A DNA stretch of 64,000 nt from Pseudomonas fluorescens NCIMB 11764 (GTDB lineage: Bacteria > Pseudomonadota > Gammaproteobacteria > Pseudomonadales > Pseudomonadaceae): the NCBI RefSeq assembly GCF_000293885.2, contig NZ_CP010945.1, positions 6,934,155 to 6,998,154 of the forward strand. The letters run 5' to 3'. A program made the translations under genes and the position numbers. How positions within the stretch are numbered: the first letter of the stretch is position 1; every line of letters starts with the position of its first letter. The notes under the pieces are model-generated. The model had not been told where the DNA came from. It was given only the letters and a program-made list of their open reading frames with translations, and made no database searches. Of the stretch, positions 1 to 10,387 are shown piece after piece.

Positions 1-189
1 AACGTCGTAGCCGGCTTCGACGAAGAACGTCAGAAAACGCTCGAAGTCGTCAATGCGCAGGCCACGGTAGGCCTTGATCAGTTTGTGCAGGGACGGCGAA
101 GTGGCGTCGACCGGTTCGAAATCGAGAAACAACTTGATCTGCTCGTCGCCGATCTCGTCACCAATCACTTGTTTCTTATCTTTACGCAT
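1..189 (-). CDS. PA4642-family conserved protein (C-terminus cut by window edge)
   Basis: Only the first 63 codons are in the window; the gene runs off the left edge. The start is ATG at 189. The product begins MRKDKKQVIGDEIGDEQIKL and continues with a short soluble alpha-helical stretch (ALHKL-like and DDFERFL motifs). I recognise this as the small (~90 aa) conserved Pseudomonas family typified by PA4642, of unknown function. In P. aeruginosa it also lies close to hpt-upp-uraA, which supports the call. No signal peptide or membrane segment is visible in the part present. Confidence 0.75.
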   Translation of the reverse strand, partial: MRKDKKQVIGDEIGDEQIKLFLDFEPVDATSPSLHKLIKAYRGLRIDDFERFLTFFVEAGYDV

Positions 190-252
190 TGCCGACTCCA
201 GCTCGCAGACATTTCACGGGGCGGGCAGTTTACCCCTCACAGGGCGCCGGGC

Positions 253-738
253 TCAACGCGGACGAACGGCCCCGGTGTGCAGGTCAGCCCAGACATGGCC
301 ATTGGCGTAGCTGAGGAACTGGCAATACACCGTGTCATTGCGCAACAGGTCGATCACCACGCGGTACTGCGCCATCGGATAAAACAGCGTCAGGGTCTTG
401 CTTTTGTCGTCGTAGATCGGCTTTTTCAGGCTTTTGCTCTCGCCATCGAAGTTGACCAGTACCTGATTGATGGTCGCGCCCTTGTTCAAGGGTTTGCCCT
501 TGAGGCGGATCAGCAACGGAGACGTCACCGGGATCGGTTGTTGGGTGGACTGGCGCTGACTGCCGACCACCACCGAATATTCGGTGACCTGCAGCAGTTG
601 TTGCTGCTCGGGTTCGGCGTCACGCAGGGTCAGGTCGTCCGGAGGCAGAAACTGCGCATGCATCGGCGCCGGTGCGGCGGCCAGGGGCAGGCTGAGGGTC
701 AGCAACAGGGCGGCGCAGCTGCGGATCAAAAGGCTCAT
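253..738 (-). CDS. Small exported protein of unknown function
   Basis: 161 aa. The start at 738 (MSLLIRSC) is preferred to an upstream ATG at 783 because it begins directly with a classic signal peptide: Arg at residue 6, a hydrophobic run at about 8-20, and an Ala-rich AAAPAP/MHA cleavage zone. The mature part is hydrophilic, with beta-rich stretches and a single visible Cys (TVYCQFLSY), so it is probably periplasmic. I do not recognise the family. It is separated from the PA4642-family gene by about 60 bases, reads in the same direction, and may be cotranscribed with it. Confidence 0.7.
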   Translation of the reverse strand: MSLLIRSCAALLLTLSLPLAAAPAPMHAQFLPPDDLTLRDAEPEQQQLLQVTEYSVVVGSQRQSTQQPIPVTSPLLIRLKGKPLNKGATINQVLVNFDGESKSLKKPIYDDKSKTLTLFYPMAQYRVVIDLLRNDTVYCQFLSYANGHVWADLHTGAVRPR

Positions 739-889
739 GACGGGCTCCCAGGGCGAAGCGGAGCACTCTAGCATGAGGATCATCTGCGCGAATTAGCGAT
801 ATGGGTCAATACTTCGCAGTACCAAGCTGGCCATGCTGGAAGAGCTTTCAGCCGTCGATCAATGGTGCACCGTCTACCGTGGAGTGCTC

Positions 890-2611
890 ATGTCGTTCTC
901 CGTTCCCCCGTTATTCGCCGCCTGGCGTCAGACCTGGCACGCCGGCTACACCCTCAAACGCTTACGCGGCGACATCAGTGCCGGAGTGACGGTAGGGATT
1001 ATCGCCATCCCATTGGCCATGGCCCTGGCGATTGCCGTAGGTGTACCGCCCCAGCAAGGGTTGTATACGGTACTGATCGCCGCGCCCCTGATCGCTCTCA
1101 CCGGCGGTTCGCGTTTCAATGTCAGTGGGCCGACCGCCGCGTTCGTGGTCATCCTGCTGCCCATCACCCAACAATATGGCCTGGGCGGCTTGCTGCTCTG
1201 CACCATGCTTGCCGGCGTCATCCTCATTGCCCTGGGACTGATTCGCGCCGGGCGGTTGATTCAGTACATTCCGTATCCTGTCACGCTGGGCTTTACCGCC
1301 GGGATCGGCATTGTCATTGCCACCCTGCAATTGAAGGATTTGCTGGGCCTGAACACCCCCAGCCAGGCAGAACACTACATCGAACAGCTGGGTGTACTGA
1401 TTCTCGCGTTGCCCACCGCTCGGCTGGGGGACGGGATCATCGGTATCGCCTGCCTGGCCGTTCTGATTGTCTGGCCACGGTGGGTACCGAGGATCCCGGG
1501 GCATCTGGTGGCGCTGACCGTCGGCGCCCTCCTGGGGTTGGCGCTGGAACACGGCGGGTTGGCGGTGGCGACCTTGGGTGAGCGTTTCAGCTACATGGTC
1601 GAGGGCGTCAGCCATCCCGGCATTCCACCGTTCCTGCCGAGCTTCGATTGGCCGTGGAATCTACCCGGTCCCGACGGCCAGCCGCTGCACCTGTCCTACG
1701 ACTTGATCCGTCAATTAATGGCGCCGGCGTTCGCCATTGCCATGCTCGGTGCCATCGAGTCCTTGTTGTGTGCGGTGGTGGCGGATGGCATGACCGGCAG
1801 CAAACACGACCCCAACGCCGAACTGCTGGGCCAGGGCCTGGGCAACCTGATCGCACCGTTGTTCGGCGGCATTACCGCCACGGCTGCGATCGCCCGAAGC
1901 GCCACCAATGTGCGCAGCGGAGCCTTTTCGCCATTGGCCGCCATTATTCACAGCGCGGTGGTACTGATGGCGATACTGGTGCTCGCACCGCTTTTCAGCT
2001 ACCTGCCGATGGCTGCGCTGGCCGCATTGCTGGTCATGGTGGCGTGGAACATGAGCGAAGCCCGGCACGTGCTGCATACACTGCGCATCGCGCCCCGCAG
2101 CGATGTGCTGGTCTTGCTGACCTGCCTGAGCCTGACGGTGTTATTCGACATGGTAATGGCCGTCGGTGTCGGCCTGTTGCTGGCCGCCGGGTTGTTTATC
2201 AAGCGCATGAGCGATCTGACGGACACCGCCGAACTGCCACGCGCCTACCATCAAGCCTTGCAGGACATGCCGGCGCACGTTCGTTGCTACGCGATACGCG
2301 GGCCGTTGTTTTTCGGTGCGGCCGAAAAGGCCTTGGGAGTCCTGCGCAAATTCAGTCCGGAGGTCAAAGTGGTGATCGTCGAGATGAGCGCCGTGCCCAT
2401 GCTGGACATGACGGCGCTGGCGGCCTTCGACAATATCCTCAGGGATTACCGCACGGACGGCATTGGCCTGATTCTGGTGGCAACCTCCCCGCGGGTGCGC
2501 CTGAAGCTCAGACGCGCGGGTATCCATCGGGAGCAGCGTCAGTTGGCCTACGTGAACAACCTGGAACAGGCTCGTCGCAAAAGCGAACGCTGGCTGGCCG
2601 GGGAAAACTGA
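890..2611 (+). CDS. SulP (SLC26) family anion transporter with STAS domain, DauA-like
   Basis: 573 aa inner-membrane permease. The start at 890 has GGAG six bases upstream; an in-frame ATG at 833 lacks such a site. The N-terminal part has the SulP signature region (DISAGVTVGIIAIPLAMALA, residues about 28-47) followed by a series of hydrophobic helices to about residue 430. The last ~110 residues form a STAS domain (RGPLFFGAAEKA then VEMSAVPMLDMTAL). Length and architecture match the proteins called DauA (C4-dicarboxylate) or sulfate permease in pseudomonads; the substrate cannot be read from sequence. It converges on the wbuC-type gene, whose stop is 8 bases away. Confidence 0.85.
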   Translation: MSFSVPPLFAAWRQTWHAGYTLKRLRGDISAGVTVGIIAIPLAMALAIAVGVPPQQGLYTVLIAAPLIALTGGSRFNVSGPTAAFVVILLPITQQYGLGGLLLCTMLAGVILIALGLIRAGRLIQYIPYPVTLGFTAGIGIVIATLQLKDLLGLNTPSQAEHYIEQLGVLILALPTARLGDGIIGIACLAVLIVWPRWVPRIPGHLVALTVGALLGLALEHGGLAVATLGERFSYMVEGVSHPGIPPFLPSFDWPWNLPGPDGQPLHLSYDLIRQLMAPAFAIAMLGAIESLLCAVVADGMTGSKHDPNAELLGQGLGNLIAPLFGGITATAAIARSATNVRSGAFSPLAAIIHSAVVLMAILVLAPLFSYLPMAALAALLVMVAWNMSEARHVLHTLRIAPRSDVLVLLTCLSLTVLFDMVMAVGVGLLLAAGLFIKRMSDLTDTAELPRAYHQALQDMPAHVRCYAIRGPLFFGAAEKALGVLRKFSPEVKVVIVEMSAVPMLDMTALAAFDNILRDYRTDGIGLILVATSPRVRLKLRRAGIHREQRQLAYVNNLEQARRKSERWLAGEN

Positions 2612-2618
2612 GCGCGCT

Positions 2619-3092
2619 TCAGGCGAACTGCGCGCGCATCCACGCCTGATATTCAGCCACACCCGGCTCGCCTTCGCGCGGCGCCCAGTGAGCAAGCTCT
2701 CCCTCACCGACGGGACGATAAGGGCCGGCCTTGCACTCGAACATCAGGCTGTCGGCTTCCAGCACCACCAGGCCATGGAACACACCGGTTGGCAGGTCAA
2801 CACCCACGCAATCGCCACCGGCCTGCAGAATCTGCTTGCGCACCACCACACCAGACTCATCGAAAATCAGCAGACCAAGCCGCCCTTTGAGGACCAACAA
2901 GGTTTCAGCCTTGTTCTCACACAGATGCCGATGAGGCGGAATGTACGTGGACGGCTGCAGACCCACCGCCATGCGATGGCAAGCGTCTTCCATCCGATGG
3001 AAGTTGTGATGCTGGCGCCCACGTGGATTTGCCGCAGCCTTCCCGGCCAATTCATTGAACAAGGATTGATCAAGAAAGCTCGGCGCGCTCAT
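2619..3092 (-). CDS. WbuC-type cupin-fold metalloprotein
   Basis: 157 aa. The central cupin motif is clear: PPHRHLCENKAETLLVLKG (about residues 51-69) supplies the His and Glu metal ligands, and GVFHGLVVLE (about 117-126) gives the second cupin motif His. This is the WbuC-like branch of small cupins often found beside polysaccharide or nucleotide genes; the reaction is not known to me. It starts only 3 bases after the hpt stop on the same strand, so hpt and this gene form a two-gene leftward operon, as in P. aeruginosa (PA4645-PA4644 as I recall). Confidence 0.78.
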   Translation of the reverse strand: MSAPSFLDQSLFNELAGKAAANPRGRQHHNFHRMEDACHRMAVGLQPSTYIPPHRHLCENKAETLLVLKGRLGLLIFDESGVVVRKQILQAGGDCVGVDLPTGVFHGLVVLEADSLMFECKAGPYRPVGEGELAHWAPREGEPGVAEYQAWMRAQFA

Positions 3093-3095
3093 CGC

Positions 3096-3653
3096 TTACA
3101 TCCCTTTAACGGCGAAAATTCCGTTGGCGTTACGCCAGTAGCCTTTGTAGTCCATGCCGTAACCGAAGATGTAACGGTCGATGCACGGCAGGCCGACGAA
3201 ATCGGCTTTCAGGTCCGGGCGAGCCTTGCGGTCGTGGTCCTTGTCGATCAGCACGGCGGTGTGCACTTTGCGCGCGCCAGCGTGTTTGCAGAAGTCGATG
3301 ATCGCGCCCAGGGTGTGACCTTCGTCGAGGATGTCGTCGATGATCAGCACGTCACGGTCAATGAACGACACTTCCGGCTTGGCTTTCCAGAACAGGTCGC
3401 CGCCGCTGGTTTCGTTGCGATAGCGGGTGGCGTGCAGGTAGGACGCTTCCAGCGGGAATTGCAAATGGGTGAGCAGCTTGCCGGCGAAAATCAGGCCGCC
3501 GTTCATCACACAGAACACCACCGGATTTGTTTCAGCCAGTTGTTCGTTGATGTGTGCACCGACGCGGGCGATGGCCGCCTCGACTTCAGCTTCGGTGTAC
3601 AGGCAGTCAGCCTCTCGCATGATTTGACGGATATGCTCGAGATCAGCGGACAT
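3096..3653 (-). CDS. hpt: Hypoxanthine-guanine phosphoribosyltransferase
   Basis: 185 aa cytosolic purine salvage enzyme converting hypoxanthine or guanine plus PRPP to IMP or GMP. The PRPP-binding loop VLIIDDILDEGHTLG is at residues 102-116, and the purine-specificity segment IDRYIFGYGMDYKGYWRN is near the C-terminus. The start at 3653 (MSADLEHIRQ) gives the usual family length; an upstream ATG at 3722 would add a non-conserved tail and run into the intergenic region. It is divergent from upp, with about 165 bases between the starts, so purine and pyrimidine salvage genes share one control region. Confidence 0.95.
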   Translation of the reverse strand: MSADLEHIRQIMREADCLYTEAEVEAAIARVGAHINEQLAETNPVVFCVMNGGLIFAGKLLTHLQFPLEASYLHATRYRNETSGGDLFWKAKPEVSFIDRDVLIIDDILDEGHTLGAIIDFCKHAGARKVHTAVLIDKDHDRKARPDLKADFVGLPCIDRYIFGYGMDYKGYWRNANGIFAVKGM

Positions 3654-3817
3654 GGCGCTCTCCAGGGGGGACGGGATTCGGGAAAAGCGGGCAAAGGTAC
3701 GCATCCCGCACGGCCAGATCAAGCGTTTGTGGACTAACGTACTCTATGTCTATAGGACAACACCCTCGGATAGATTAATCTAGGCCGGTTTTTTTGCCCG
3801 CCGCCGGAGCCTTTCCC

Positions 3818-4456
3818 ATGCCCATCCTCGAGATCCGCCATCCGCTGATCCGTCATAAACTCGGCCTGATGCGCCGCGCAGACATCAGCACCAAGAATTT
3901 CCGTGAGCTCGCTCAGGAAGTCGGCGCCCTTTTGACCTATGAAGCCACCAAAGACCTGCCGCTGGAATCCTACGACATCGAAGGCTGGTGCGGCACTGTG
4001 TCGGTCGAGAAAATCGCCGGCAAGAAGATTACCGTGGTGCCGATCCTGCGTGCCGGTATCGGCATGCTCGAAGGTGTGCTCAGCCTGATTCCGGGGGCCA
4101 AGGTCAGCGCCGTGGGCGTGGCCCGCAACGAAGAGACGTTGCAGGCCCACACCTATCTGGAAAAACTGGTTCCCGAAATCAACGAACGCCTGGCCATGAT
4201 CATCGACCCGATGCTCGCCACCGGCAGTTCCATGGTCGCCACCATCGACCTGCTGAAAAAGGCCGGTTGCCGCGACATCCGCGCCATGGTGCTGGTCGCC
4301 GCGCCGGAAGGCATTGCCGCCGTGGAGAAAGCTCACCCGGACGTGACCATCTACACCGCTTCCATTGACGAGAAACTGAACGAACACGGTTACATCATCC
4401 CAGGCCTGGGCGATGCCGGTGACAAGATCTTCGGCACCAAGCAGAAGGACGCGTGA
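3818..4456 (+). CDS. upp: Uracil phosphoribosyltransferase
   Basis: 212 aa enzyme of pyrimidine salvage, uracil + PRPP to UMP. Conserved motifs are [11 protein letters not shown] (73-83) and the PRPP loop [13 protein letters not shown] (127-139), with the C-terminal uracil-binding [12 protein letters not shown]. The start at 3818 ([10 protein letters not shown]) is the standard family N-terminus; an in-frame ATG at 3794 is rejected because it adds eight unconserved residues. It is followed directly by uraA, whose ATG is two bases after the upp stop, so import and phosphoribosylation of uracil are coexpressed. Confidence 0.96.
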   Translation: MPILEIRHPLIRHKLGLMRRADISTKNFRELAQEVGALLTYEATKDLPLESYDIEGWCGTVSVEKIAGKKITVVPILRAGIGMLEGVLSLIPGAKVSAVGVARNEETLQAHTYLEKLVPEINERLAMIIDPMLATGSSMVATIDLLKKAGCRDIRAMVLVAAPEGIAAVEKAHPDVTIYTASIDEKLNEHGYIIPGLGDAGDKIFGTKQKDA

Positions 4457-4458
4457 CC

Positions 4459-5733
4459 ATGCAGCAAGAGTTCAACGATCCGCTCTGGCGCACGGTGCTG
4501 TCCGGCGCCCAGATGCTGTTCGTGGCGTTCGGCGCCCTGGTGTTGATGCCGCTGATTACCGGCCTCGATCCGAACGTAGCGCTGTTCACGGCGGGCCTGG
4601 GGACGATTCTGTTCCAGATCGTCACCGGGCGTCAGGTGCCAGTGTTCCTGGCTTCGAGCTTCGCCTTCATCACCCCGATCATTCTCGCCAAGGGCCAATT
4701 CGGCCTCGCGGCGACCATGGGCGGTGTAATGGCGGCCGGTTTCGTCTACACCTTCCTCGGCCTCGCCGTGAAGATCAAAGGCACCGGCTTCATCGACCGC
4801 TTGCTGCCACCGGTGGTGATTGGCCCGGTGATCATCTCCATCGGCCTGGCCATGGCGCCGATCGCCGCCAACATGGCGATGGGCAAGGCTGGCGACGGTA
4901 GCGAGCTGATCCACTACCAGACGGCCATGCTGATCTCGATGCCTGCGCTGCTGACGACGCTGATCGTCGCGGTGTTCGGCAAAGGCATTTTCCGCCTGGT
5001 GCCGATCATCTCCGGCGTGCTGGTCGGTTTTGCGATGGCGTTCTATTTCGGCGTGGTCGATACCGCGAAGATTGCCGCGGCACCGTGGTTCGCGATCCCC
5101 AACTTCACCGCGCCGGAATTCAACTGGCAGGCGATTCTGTTCATCGTTCCGGTGGCATTGGCCCCGGCCATCGAGCACATCGGCGGCGTGATCGCCGTGG
5201 GCAGCGTGACCGGTCGCGACTACCTGAAGAAGCCCGGCCTGCACCGCACCCTGCTCGGCGACGGCATTGCCACCACCGCCGCCGGTTTGTTCGGCGGTCC
5301 GCCCAACACCACCTACGCCGAAGTGACGGGCGCGGTGATGCTGACCAAGAACTACAACCCGAAAATCATGACCTGGGCGGCAATCTTTGCCATCAGCCTG
5401 GCGTTCATCGGCAAGTTCGGCGCACTGCTGCAAAGCATTCCGGTGCCGGTGATGGGCGGGATTCTGTGCCTGTTGTTCGGTTCGATTGCGGCGGTGGGGA
5501 TGAACACGCTGATTCGCCACAAGATCGACCTGGGCGAAGCGCGCAACCTGGTGATCGTTTCGGTCACGCTGGTATTCGGGATTGGCGGCGTGCTGGTCGG
5601 CACCGGCACCGGTCCGGACGACTTCGGCCTCAAAGGCATCGCGCTGTGCGCGGTGGTGGCGATTGCGCTGAACCTGTTACTGCCGGGCAATGACAGCTGG
5701 AAGCACAAGAAGGCGGATGAGCCGCTGATCTAA
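4459..5733 (+). CDS. uraA: Uracil permease, NCS2/UraA family
   Basis: 424 aa inner-membrane uracil:proton symporter. Many hydrophobic helices span the protein. The NCS2 signature is seen as PALEHIGG-type sequence (ALAPAIEHIGGVIAVGS) and NTTYAEVTGAVMLTKNY, with the conserved Glu residues that bind uracil in UraA. A GTG at 4453 overlaps the upp stop, but AGAAGGA at 4445-4451 has correct spacing only for the ATG at 4459, so the latter is chosen. The gene completes the upp-uraA operon; a REP doublet follows the stop. Confidence 0.95.
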   Translation: MQQEFNDPLWRTVLSGAQMLFVAFGALVLMPLITGLDPNVALFTAGLGTILFQIVTGRQVPVFLASSFAFITPIILAKGQFGLAATMGGVMAAGFVYTFLGLAVKIKGTGFIDRLLPPVVIGPVIISIGLAMAPIAANMAMGKAGDGSELIHYQTAMLISMPALLTTLIVAVFGKGIFRLVPIISGVLVGFAMAFYFGVVDTAKIAAAPWFAIPNFTAPEFNWQAILFIVPVALAPAIEHIGGVIAVGSVTGRDYLKKPGLHRTLLGDGIATTAAGLFGGPPNTTYAEVTGAVMLTKNYNPKIMTWAAIFAISLAFIGKFGALLQSIPVPVMGGILCLLFGSIAAVGMNTLIRHKIDLGEARNLVIVSVTLVFGIGGVLVGTGTGPDDFGLKGIALCAVVAIALNLLLPGNDSWKHKKADEPLI

Positions 5734-5748
5734 GGCTGACACAACACC

Positions 5749-5865
5749 CTGTGGCGAGGGAGCTTGCTCCCGCTTGAGTGCGCGCAGCACTCACAAAATC
5801 TTCATGGATTGCGAGAATTTTGGGGCCGCTTCGCGACCCAGCGGGAGCAAGCTCCCTCGCCACAG
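5749..5865. repeat. REP doublet (REPIN), GAGCTTGCTC class, copy 1
   Basis: A 26-base sequence at 5749-5774 is repeated as its reverse complement at 5840-5865 (core CGAGGGAGCTTGCTCCCGC). The arms are separated by about 65 bases that include a second GC-rich palindrome. The same unit recurs at 18205-18312 and 50095-50206. It lies between the convergent ends of uraA and hemH, a usual place for Pseudomonas REPINs, and may help end both transcripts. Confidence 0.9.
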
Positions 5866-5874
5866 TTTGTATTT

Positions 5875-6900
5875 CTACAGCGCCAACGGCGCTCTTTCGC
5901 ACAAAGTTCTCAGCGCCTTGGCCCACTGCGGATCATCGTTGAGACACGGCACCAGCACCAACTCATCTCCCCCCGCTTCGCGGAACAGTTCATTCCCGCG
6001 ATCACCGATTTCCTCAAGCGTCTCGATGCAATCGGCAACGAACGCCGGGCACATCACCAGCAACTTCTTCACGCCCATTCCCGCCAGCTCATCGAGGCGT
6101 GCTTCGGTATAGGGTTCGATCCATTTCGCCCGACCCAATCGCGACTGGAACGACACCGACCACTTGCCGTCCGGCAAGCCCAGCCGCTCGGCAAACTCGG
6201 AAGCAGTGCGTAGGCATTGGGCGCGGTAGCAGGTCGCCAAAACTTCTGGCGAAGCGTTCAGGCAGCAGTTATCGCTTTGGAAGCAATGGTGACCGGTAGG
6301 GTCTATTTTCTTCAGATGCCGCTCCGGCAAACCGTGGAAGCTCAGCAGCAGGTGATCGTAATCCTGCAGTAAATACGGCTTGGCGCTGGCCACCAACGCA
6401 TCGAGGTATTCCGGCTGATCGTAGAACGGCTGGAGAATCGAAAACTGCACGTCGAGTTGCTTCTCCCGCACGACCCGCCGGGCTTCCTCGATCACCGTAG
6501 TGACGGTGCTGTCGGCGAACTGTGGATAAAGCGGCGCGAGGGTAATTTTCTTGTGCCCCTGGGCAGCGAGCTGAACCAGTTTCGTTTCAATCGACGGCTC
6601 GCCGTAACGCATGGCCAGTTCTACCGGACCGTGAGTCCACTCAGCGGTCATGGCCTGCTGCAATCGACGGCTGAGCACCACCAGCGGCGAGCCCTCCTCC
6701 CACCAGATCGAGGCATAGGCGTGGGCCGACTGCTCCGGGCGCTTGATCAGAATCAGCGACACCAGCAAACGTCGCACCGGCCATGGCAGGTCGATCACGT
6801 ACGGGTCCATCAGAAATTGATTGAGGTAGCTGCGCACATCCGCCACAGAGGTGGAGGCAGGTGAACCCAGGTTGACCAGAAGCAACGCGTGATCGGTCAT
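5875..6900 (-). CDS. hemH: Ferrochelatase
   Basis: 341 aa enzyme inserting Fe2+ into protoporphyrin IX, the last step of haem synthesis. The catalytic His is in [12 protein letters not shown] (His189), with the second conserved acidic patch [15 protein letters not shown] in the C-terminal third (about 285-300). The N-terminus [14 protein letters not shown] is typical of the family. The stop abuts the REPIN. The start is 13 bases downstream of the epimerase stop, so the two are probably cotranscribed leftward. The neighbouring light island makes the link between haem/porphyrin and photo-stress notable. Confidence 0.96.
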   Translation of the reverse strand: MTDHALLLVNLGSPASTSVADVRSYLNQFLMDPYVIDLPWPVRRLLVSLILIKRPEQSAHAYASIWWEEGSPLVVLSRRLQQAMTAEWTHGPVELAMRYGEPSIETKLVQLAAQGHKKITLAPLYPQFADSTVTTVIEEARRVVREKQLDVQFSILQPFYDQPEYLDALVASAKPYLLQDYDHLLLSFHGLPERHLKKIDPTGHHCFQSDNCCLNASPEVLATCYRAQCLRTASEFAERLGLPDGKWSVSFQSRLGRAKWIEPYTEARLDELAGMGVKKLLVMCPAFVADCIETLEEIGDRGNELFREAGGDELVLVPCLNDDPQWAKALRTLCERAPLAL

Positions 6901-6913
6901 GCAACGTCCTATT

Positions 6914-7816
6914 TCAGAGGCGGCTGGACAAGTCGTCCAGGGCCGCGCGCAAATCAGTGAACTGGAATGTAAAACCCGCTTTCAACAAACGCGCCGGCAC
7001 GGCTTTCTGGCCGCCCAGCAACAGCAATGACAATTCGCCCAAACACACCTTCAACGCCAGGGCCGGCATGGGCATGAATGCCGGGCGATGCAACACGGCG
7101 CCCAGCGTGCTGGCAAACTCACGATTGCGCACCGGTTTGGGCGCGCAGGCATTATAAGGACCGCTGGCGTCTTTCTGATGCAGAAGAAAATCAATCACGG
7201 CGATTTGATCCTTGATATGGATCCACGGCATCCACTGCCGACCATCGCCAAGAGGCCCGCCCAGTCCCAGTTTGAACGGCAACAACAGCCGCGACAAAAA
7301 GCCACCCTCGGCAGACAACACCAACCCCGTGCGAATCAGGATCACTCGGATGCCCAAGGCCTCGGCGCGCTGCGCGGTTTCCTCCCAGGCAATGCACAAC
7401 TGGCTGGCGAAATCGTCGATGACGGGTGGAGATTCCTCAGTCAATTCCCGCTCGCCACCGTCGCCGTACCAGCCCACGGCGGAGCCTGAGATCAACACCT
7501 GCGGTTTCTGTTCGCGGGTGTCGAGCCAGGCCAGCAGGGTTTCGGTCAGGGTGATGCGACTGCTCCAGAGCAAGGCCTTGCGCTTGGTCGTCCAGGGCCG
7601 GTCGGCAATCGGAGCACCCGCCAGGTTGATAATCGCGTCCACGGGCTCTTGTCCGAGGTCTTCCAACCGCGCGACACCACGAACTTCTGCACCGCAGATT
7701 TTCGCGACTTTTTCAGGTGCCCGACTCCATACCGTCAGACGATGTCCCTGGCTCAGCCAGTGTCGGCAGAGTTGACTCCCTATCAAACCAGTACCGCCGG
7801 TCAGCAATATGTGCAT
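6914..7816 (-). CDS. TIGR01777-family NAD-dependent epimerase (YfcH-like)
   Basis: 300 aa. The N-terminal Rossmann motif GGTGLIG is at residues 7-13, followed by the [12 protein letters not shown] segment typical of the YfcH/TIGR01777 group, and a C-terminal DUF1731-like tail ([20 protein letters not shown]). The physiological substrate is unknown. The start at 7816 (MHILLTGG) begins directly at the beta-strand that opens the nucleotide-binding fold. It sits upstream of hemH in the same direction and is divergent from the first light-regulated gene, with about 196 bases between. Confidence 0.88.
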   Translation of the reverse strand: MHILLTGGTGLIGSQLCRHWLSQGHRLTVWSRAPEKVAKICGAEVRGVARLEDLGQEPVDAIINLAGAPIADRPWTTKRKALLWSSRITLTETLLAWLDTREQKPQVLISGSAVGWYGDGGERELTEESPPVIDDFASQLCIAWEETAQRAEALGIRVILIRTGLVLSAEGGFLSRLLLPFKLGLGGPLGDGRQWMPWIHIKDQIAVIDFLLHQKDASGPYNACAPKPVRNREFASTLGAVLHRPAFMPMPALALKVCLGELSLLLLGGQKAVPARLLKAGFTFQFTDLRAALDDLSSRL

Positions 7817-7937
7817 GACTTCTTCCTCGCGTGGCGTTTTACCCTGATCACTAGTCTATTTTTATAAGCAGGGATCTTTGATATCGGGCAGGCTCTGTTG
7901 ATAACAATAGGCCAAGCTGTCAGAACGAGAACGCTAA

Positions 7938-9211
<1,274 letters not shown>

Positions 9212-9330
9212 ATCGCCTGTAGAAGCGAACTCGCAATGTCCGTCAATGCCTTCGCTTTAAACCTGACACGCTTCAGCAATCTCAGGTTCATGGTCATCAG
9301 CCTCGCTCCCACAGGGCTCCCGGAAAAACC

Positions 9331-9354
9331 TATACAAATAATTTGACTTGTACA
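9331..9354 (+). promoter_or_regulatory. PplR/LitR-type operator 1 of the photolyase operon
   Basis: TATACA at 9331-9336 and TGTACA at 9349-9354 with 12 bases between: an exact fit to the recalled PplR1 consensus direct repeat. The downstream half overlaps the spacer of the promoter at 9343-9370, a position suited to repression of RNA polymerase binding in the dark. Confidence 0.8.
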
Positions 9355-9370
9355 CCTTTGAATCTATGAT
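9343..9370 (+). promoter_or_regulatory. Sigma70-type promoter for the light-response operon
   Basis: TTGACT (9343-9348), a 16-base spacer and TATGAT (9365-9370) are close to the -35 and -10 consensus. Transcription would begin near 9377, about 50 bases before the first start codon at 9428. Operator 1 covers the -35 region and operator 2 lies just downstream of the start point. Confidence 0.7.
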
Positions 9371-9380
9371 GAAGGCATGT

Positions 9381-9404
9381 TGTACAGAAATTTAATTTTG
9401 TACA
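9381..9404 (+). promoter_or_regulatory. PplR/LitR-type operator 2 of the photolyase operon
   Basis: TGTACA at 9381-9386 and TGTACA at 9399-9404 with 12 bases between, again an exact consensus fit. It is displaced 50 bases from operator 1 and would sit over the early transcribed region. Confidence 0.78.
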
Positions 9405-9427
9405 AGTCTTGGATTCGAGGTGCACCC

Positions 9428-10387
9428 ATGCCCCACGCCAGCGCGAAACCGAAAATTGCTATCAGCGCCTGCCTGATGGGCGCCGAGGTGCGTTTCAACG
9501 GTGGGCACAAGGAATCGCGGCTGTGCAGCCGCACCCTCACTGAATATTTCGAATTCGTCCCGGTCTGTCCGGAGGTCGCGATCGGTCTCGGCATCCCTCG
9601 GCAACCCATACGACTGGTCGGCGACGCTGAACAACCTGAAGCCCTTGGCACTGTTGACCCTGAACTGAATGTCACCCGAGCGCTGGCCGATTACGGCGAG
9701 AAAATGGCCATTGAGCTGGACAATATCTGCGGCTACATCTTCATGCAGAAATCACCGTCATGCGGCCTGGATCGGGTCAAGGTCTACCACGCCAACGGCG
9801 CGCCCGTAGACGGCGGCGGCCGAGGCATCTATGCCCAGGCGTTCTGCGCGTTGCATCCGGACCTGCCGGTGGAAGAAGACGGTCGTCTCAATGACCCGGT
9901 GCTGCGGGAAAACTTCCTTACCCGAGTATTCGCCTACAGCGCCTGGCAAGAGCTGCTGCAAGCGGGCCTGACTCGCCGCGGACTGACGGAATTTCACTCG
10001 CGGTATAAATACCTGCTGATGGCCCACAATCCGGTGCAGTACAAAACCCTGGGCAATCTGCTGGGCAACATGGGCCAGATCGATCCGAAAGAACTCGGCC
10101 CACGCTATTTCAGCGAACTGATGGCGGCCTTGAAGAAGTGCGCCACGCGCCGCACCCACACCAATGTTCTGCAACACATCAGTGGTTACCTCAAACAGGT
10201 CATCAGCGCTGACGACAAACAGGAAGTGCAACACGTCATCGGCCAGTACCGCCACGGCATCGTGCCGCTGGTGGTGCCGCTGACGCTGCTCAAACATCAC
10301 TTTCGCCGACATCCGGATCCGTACATTGCACAACAGGTTTACCTGCAACCGCACCCGGAAAACCTAAGCCTGCGAAACGCGATCTGA
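9428..10387 (+). CDS. DUF523 and DUF1722 domain protein
   Basis: 319 aa. The N-terminal DUF523 part (about residues 8-160) starts KIAISACLMGAEVRFNGGHK and contains conserved cysteines in SACLMG, RLCSRTL, PVCPEV and QKSPSCGL, suggesting a metal or cluster site. The C-terminal DUF1722 part (about 190-310) includes FHSRYKYLLMAHNP. The function is unknown. This fusion is commonly found next to photolyase and MerR regulators in pseudomonads. The ATG at 9428 follows GAGG with 7-base spacing; an upstream ATG at 9377 is rejected because it overlaps operator 2. The stop shares one base with the MerR start. Confidence 0.88.
   Translation: MPHASAKPKIAISACLMGAEVRFNGGHKESRLCSRTLTEYFEFVPVCPEVAIGLGIPRQPIRLVGDAEQPEALGTVDPELNVTRALADYGEKMAIELDNICGYIFMQKSPSCGLDRVKVYHANGAPVDGGGRGIYAQAFCALHPDLPVEEDGRLNDPVLRENFLTRVFAYSAWQELLQAGLTRRGLTEFHSRYKYLLMAHNPVQYKTLGNLLGNMGQIDPKELGPRYFSELMAALKKCATRRTHTNVLQHISGYLKQVISADDKQEVQHVIGQYRHGIVPLVVPLTLLKHHFRRHPDPYIAQQVYLQPHPENLSLRNAI

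Noticed and set aside
5749..5865. Repeats considered as a CRISPR array
   Set aside because: Only two inverted arms, no regular direct repeats or spacers, and no cas genes in the window; REPIN is the better explanation.
9213..9320. Possible REP doublet upstream of the light operon
   Set aside because: Fragments resembling REP arms (GAAGCGAACTCGC and CCTCGCTCCCACAGG) are present but too diverged to pair convincingly; at most a decayed copy.
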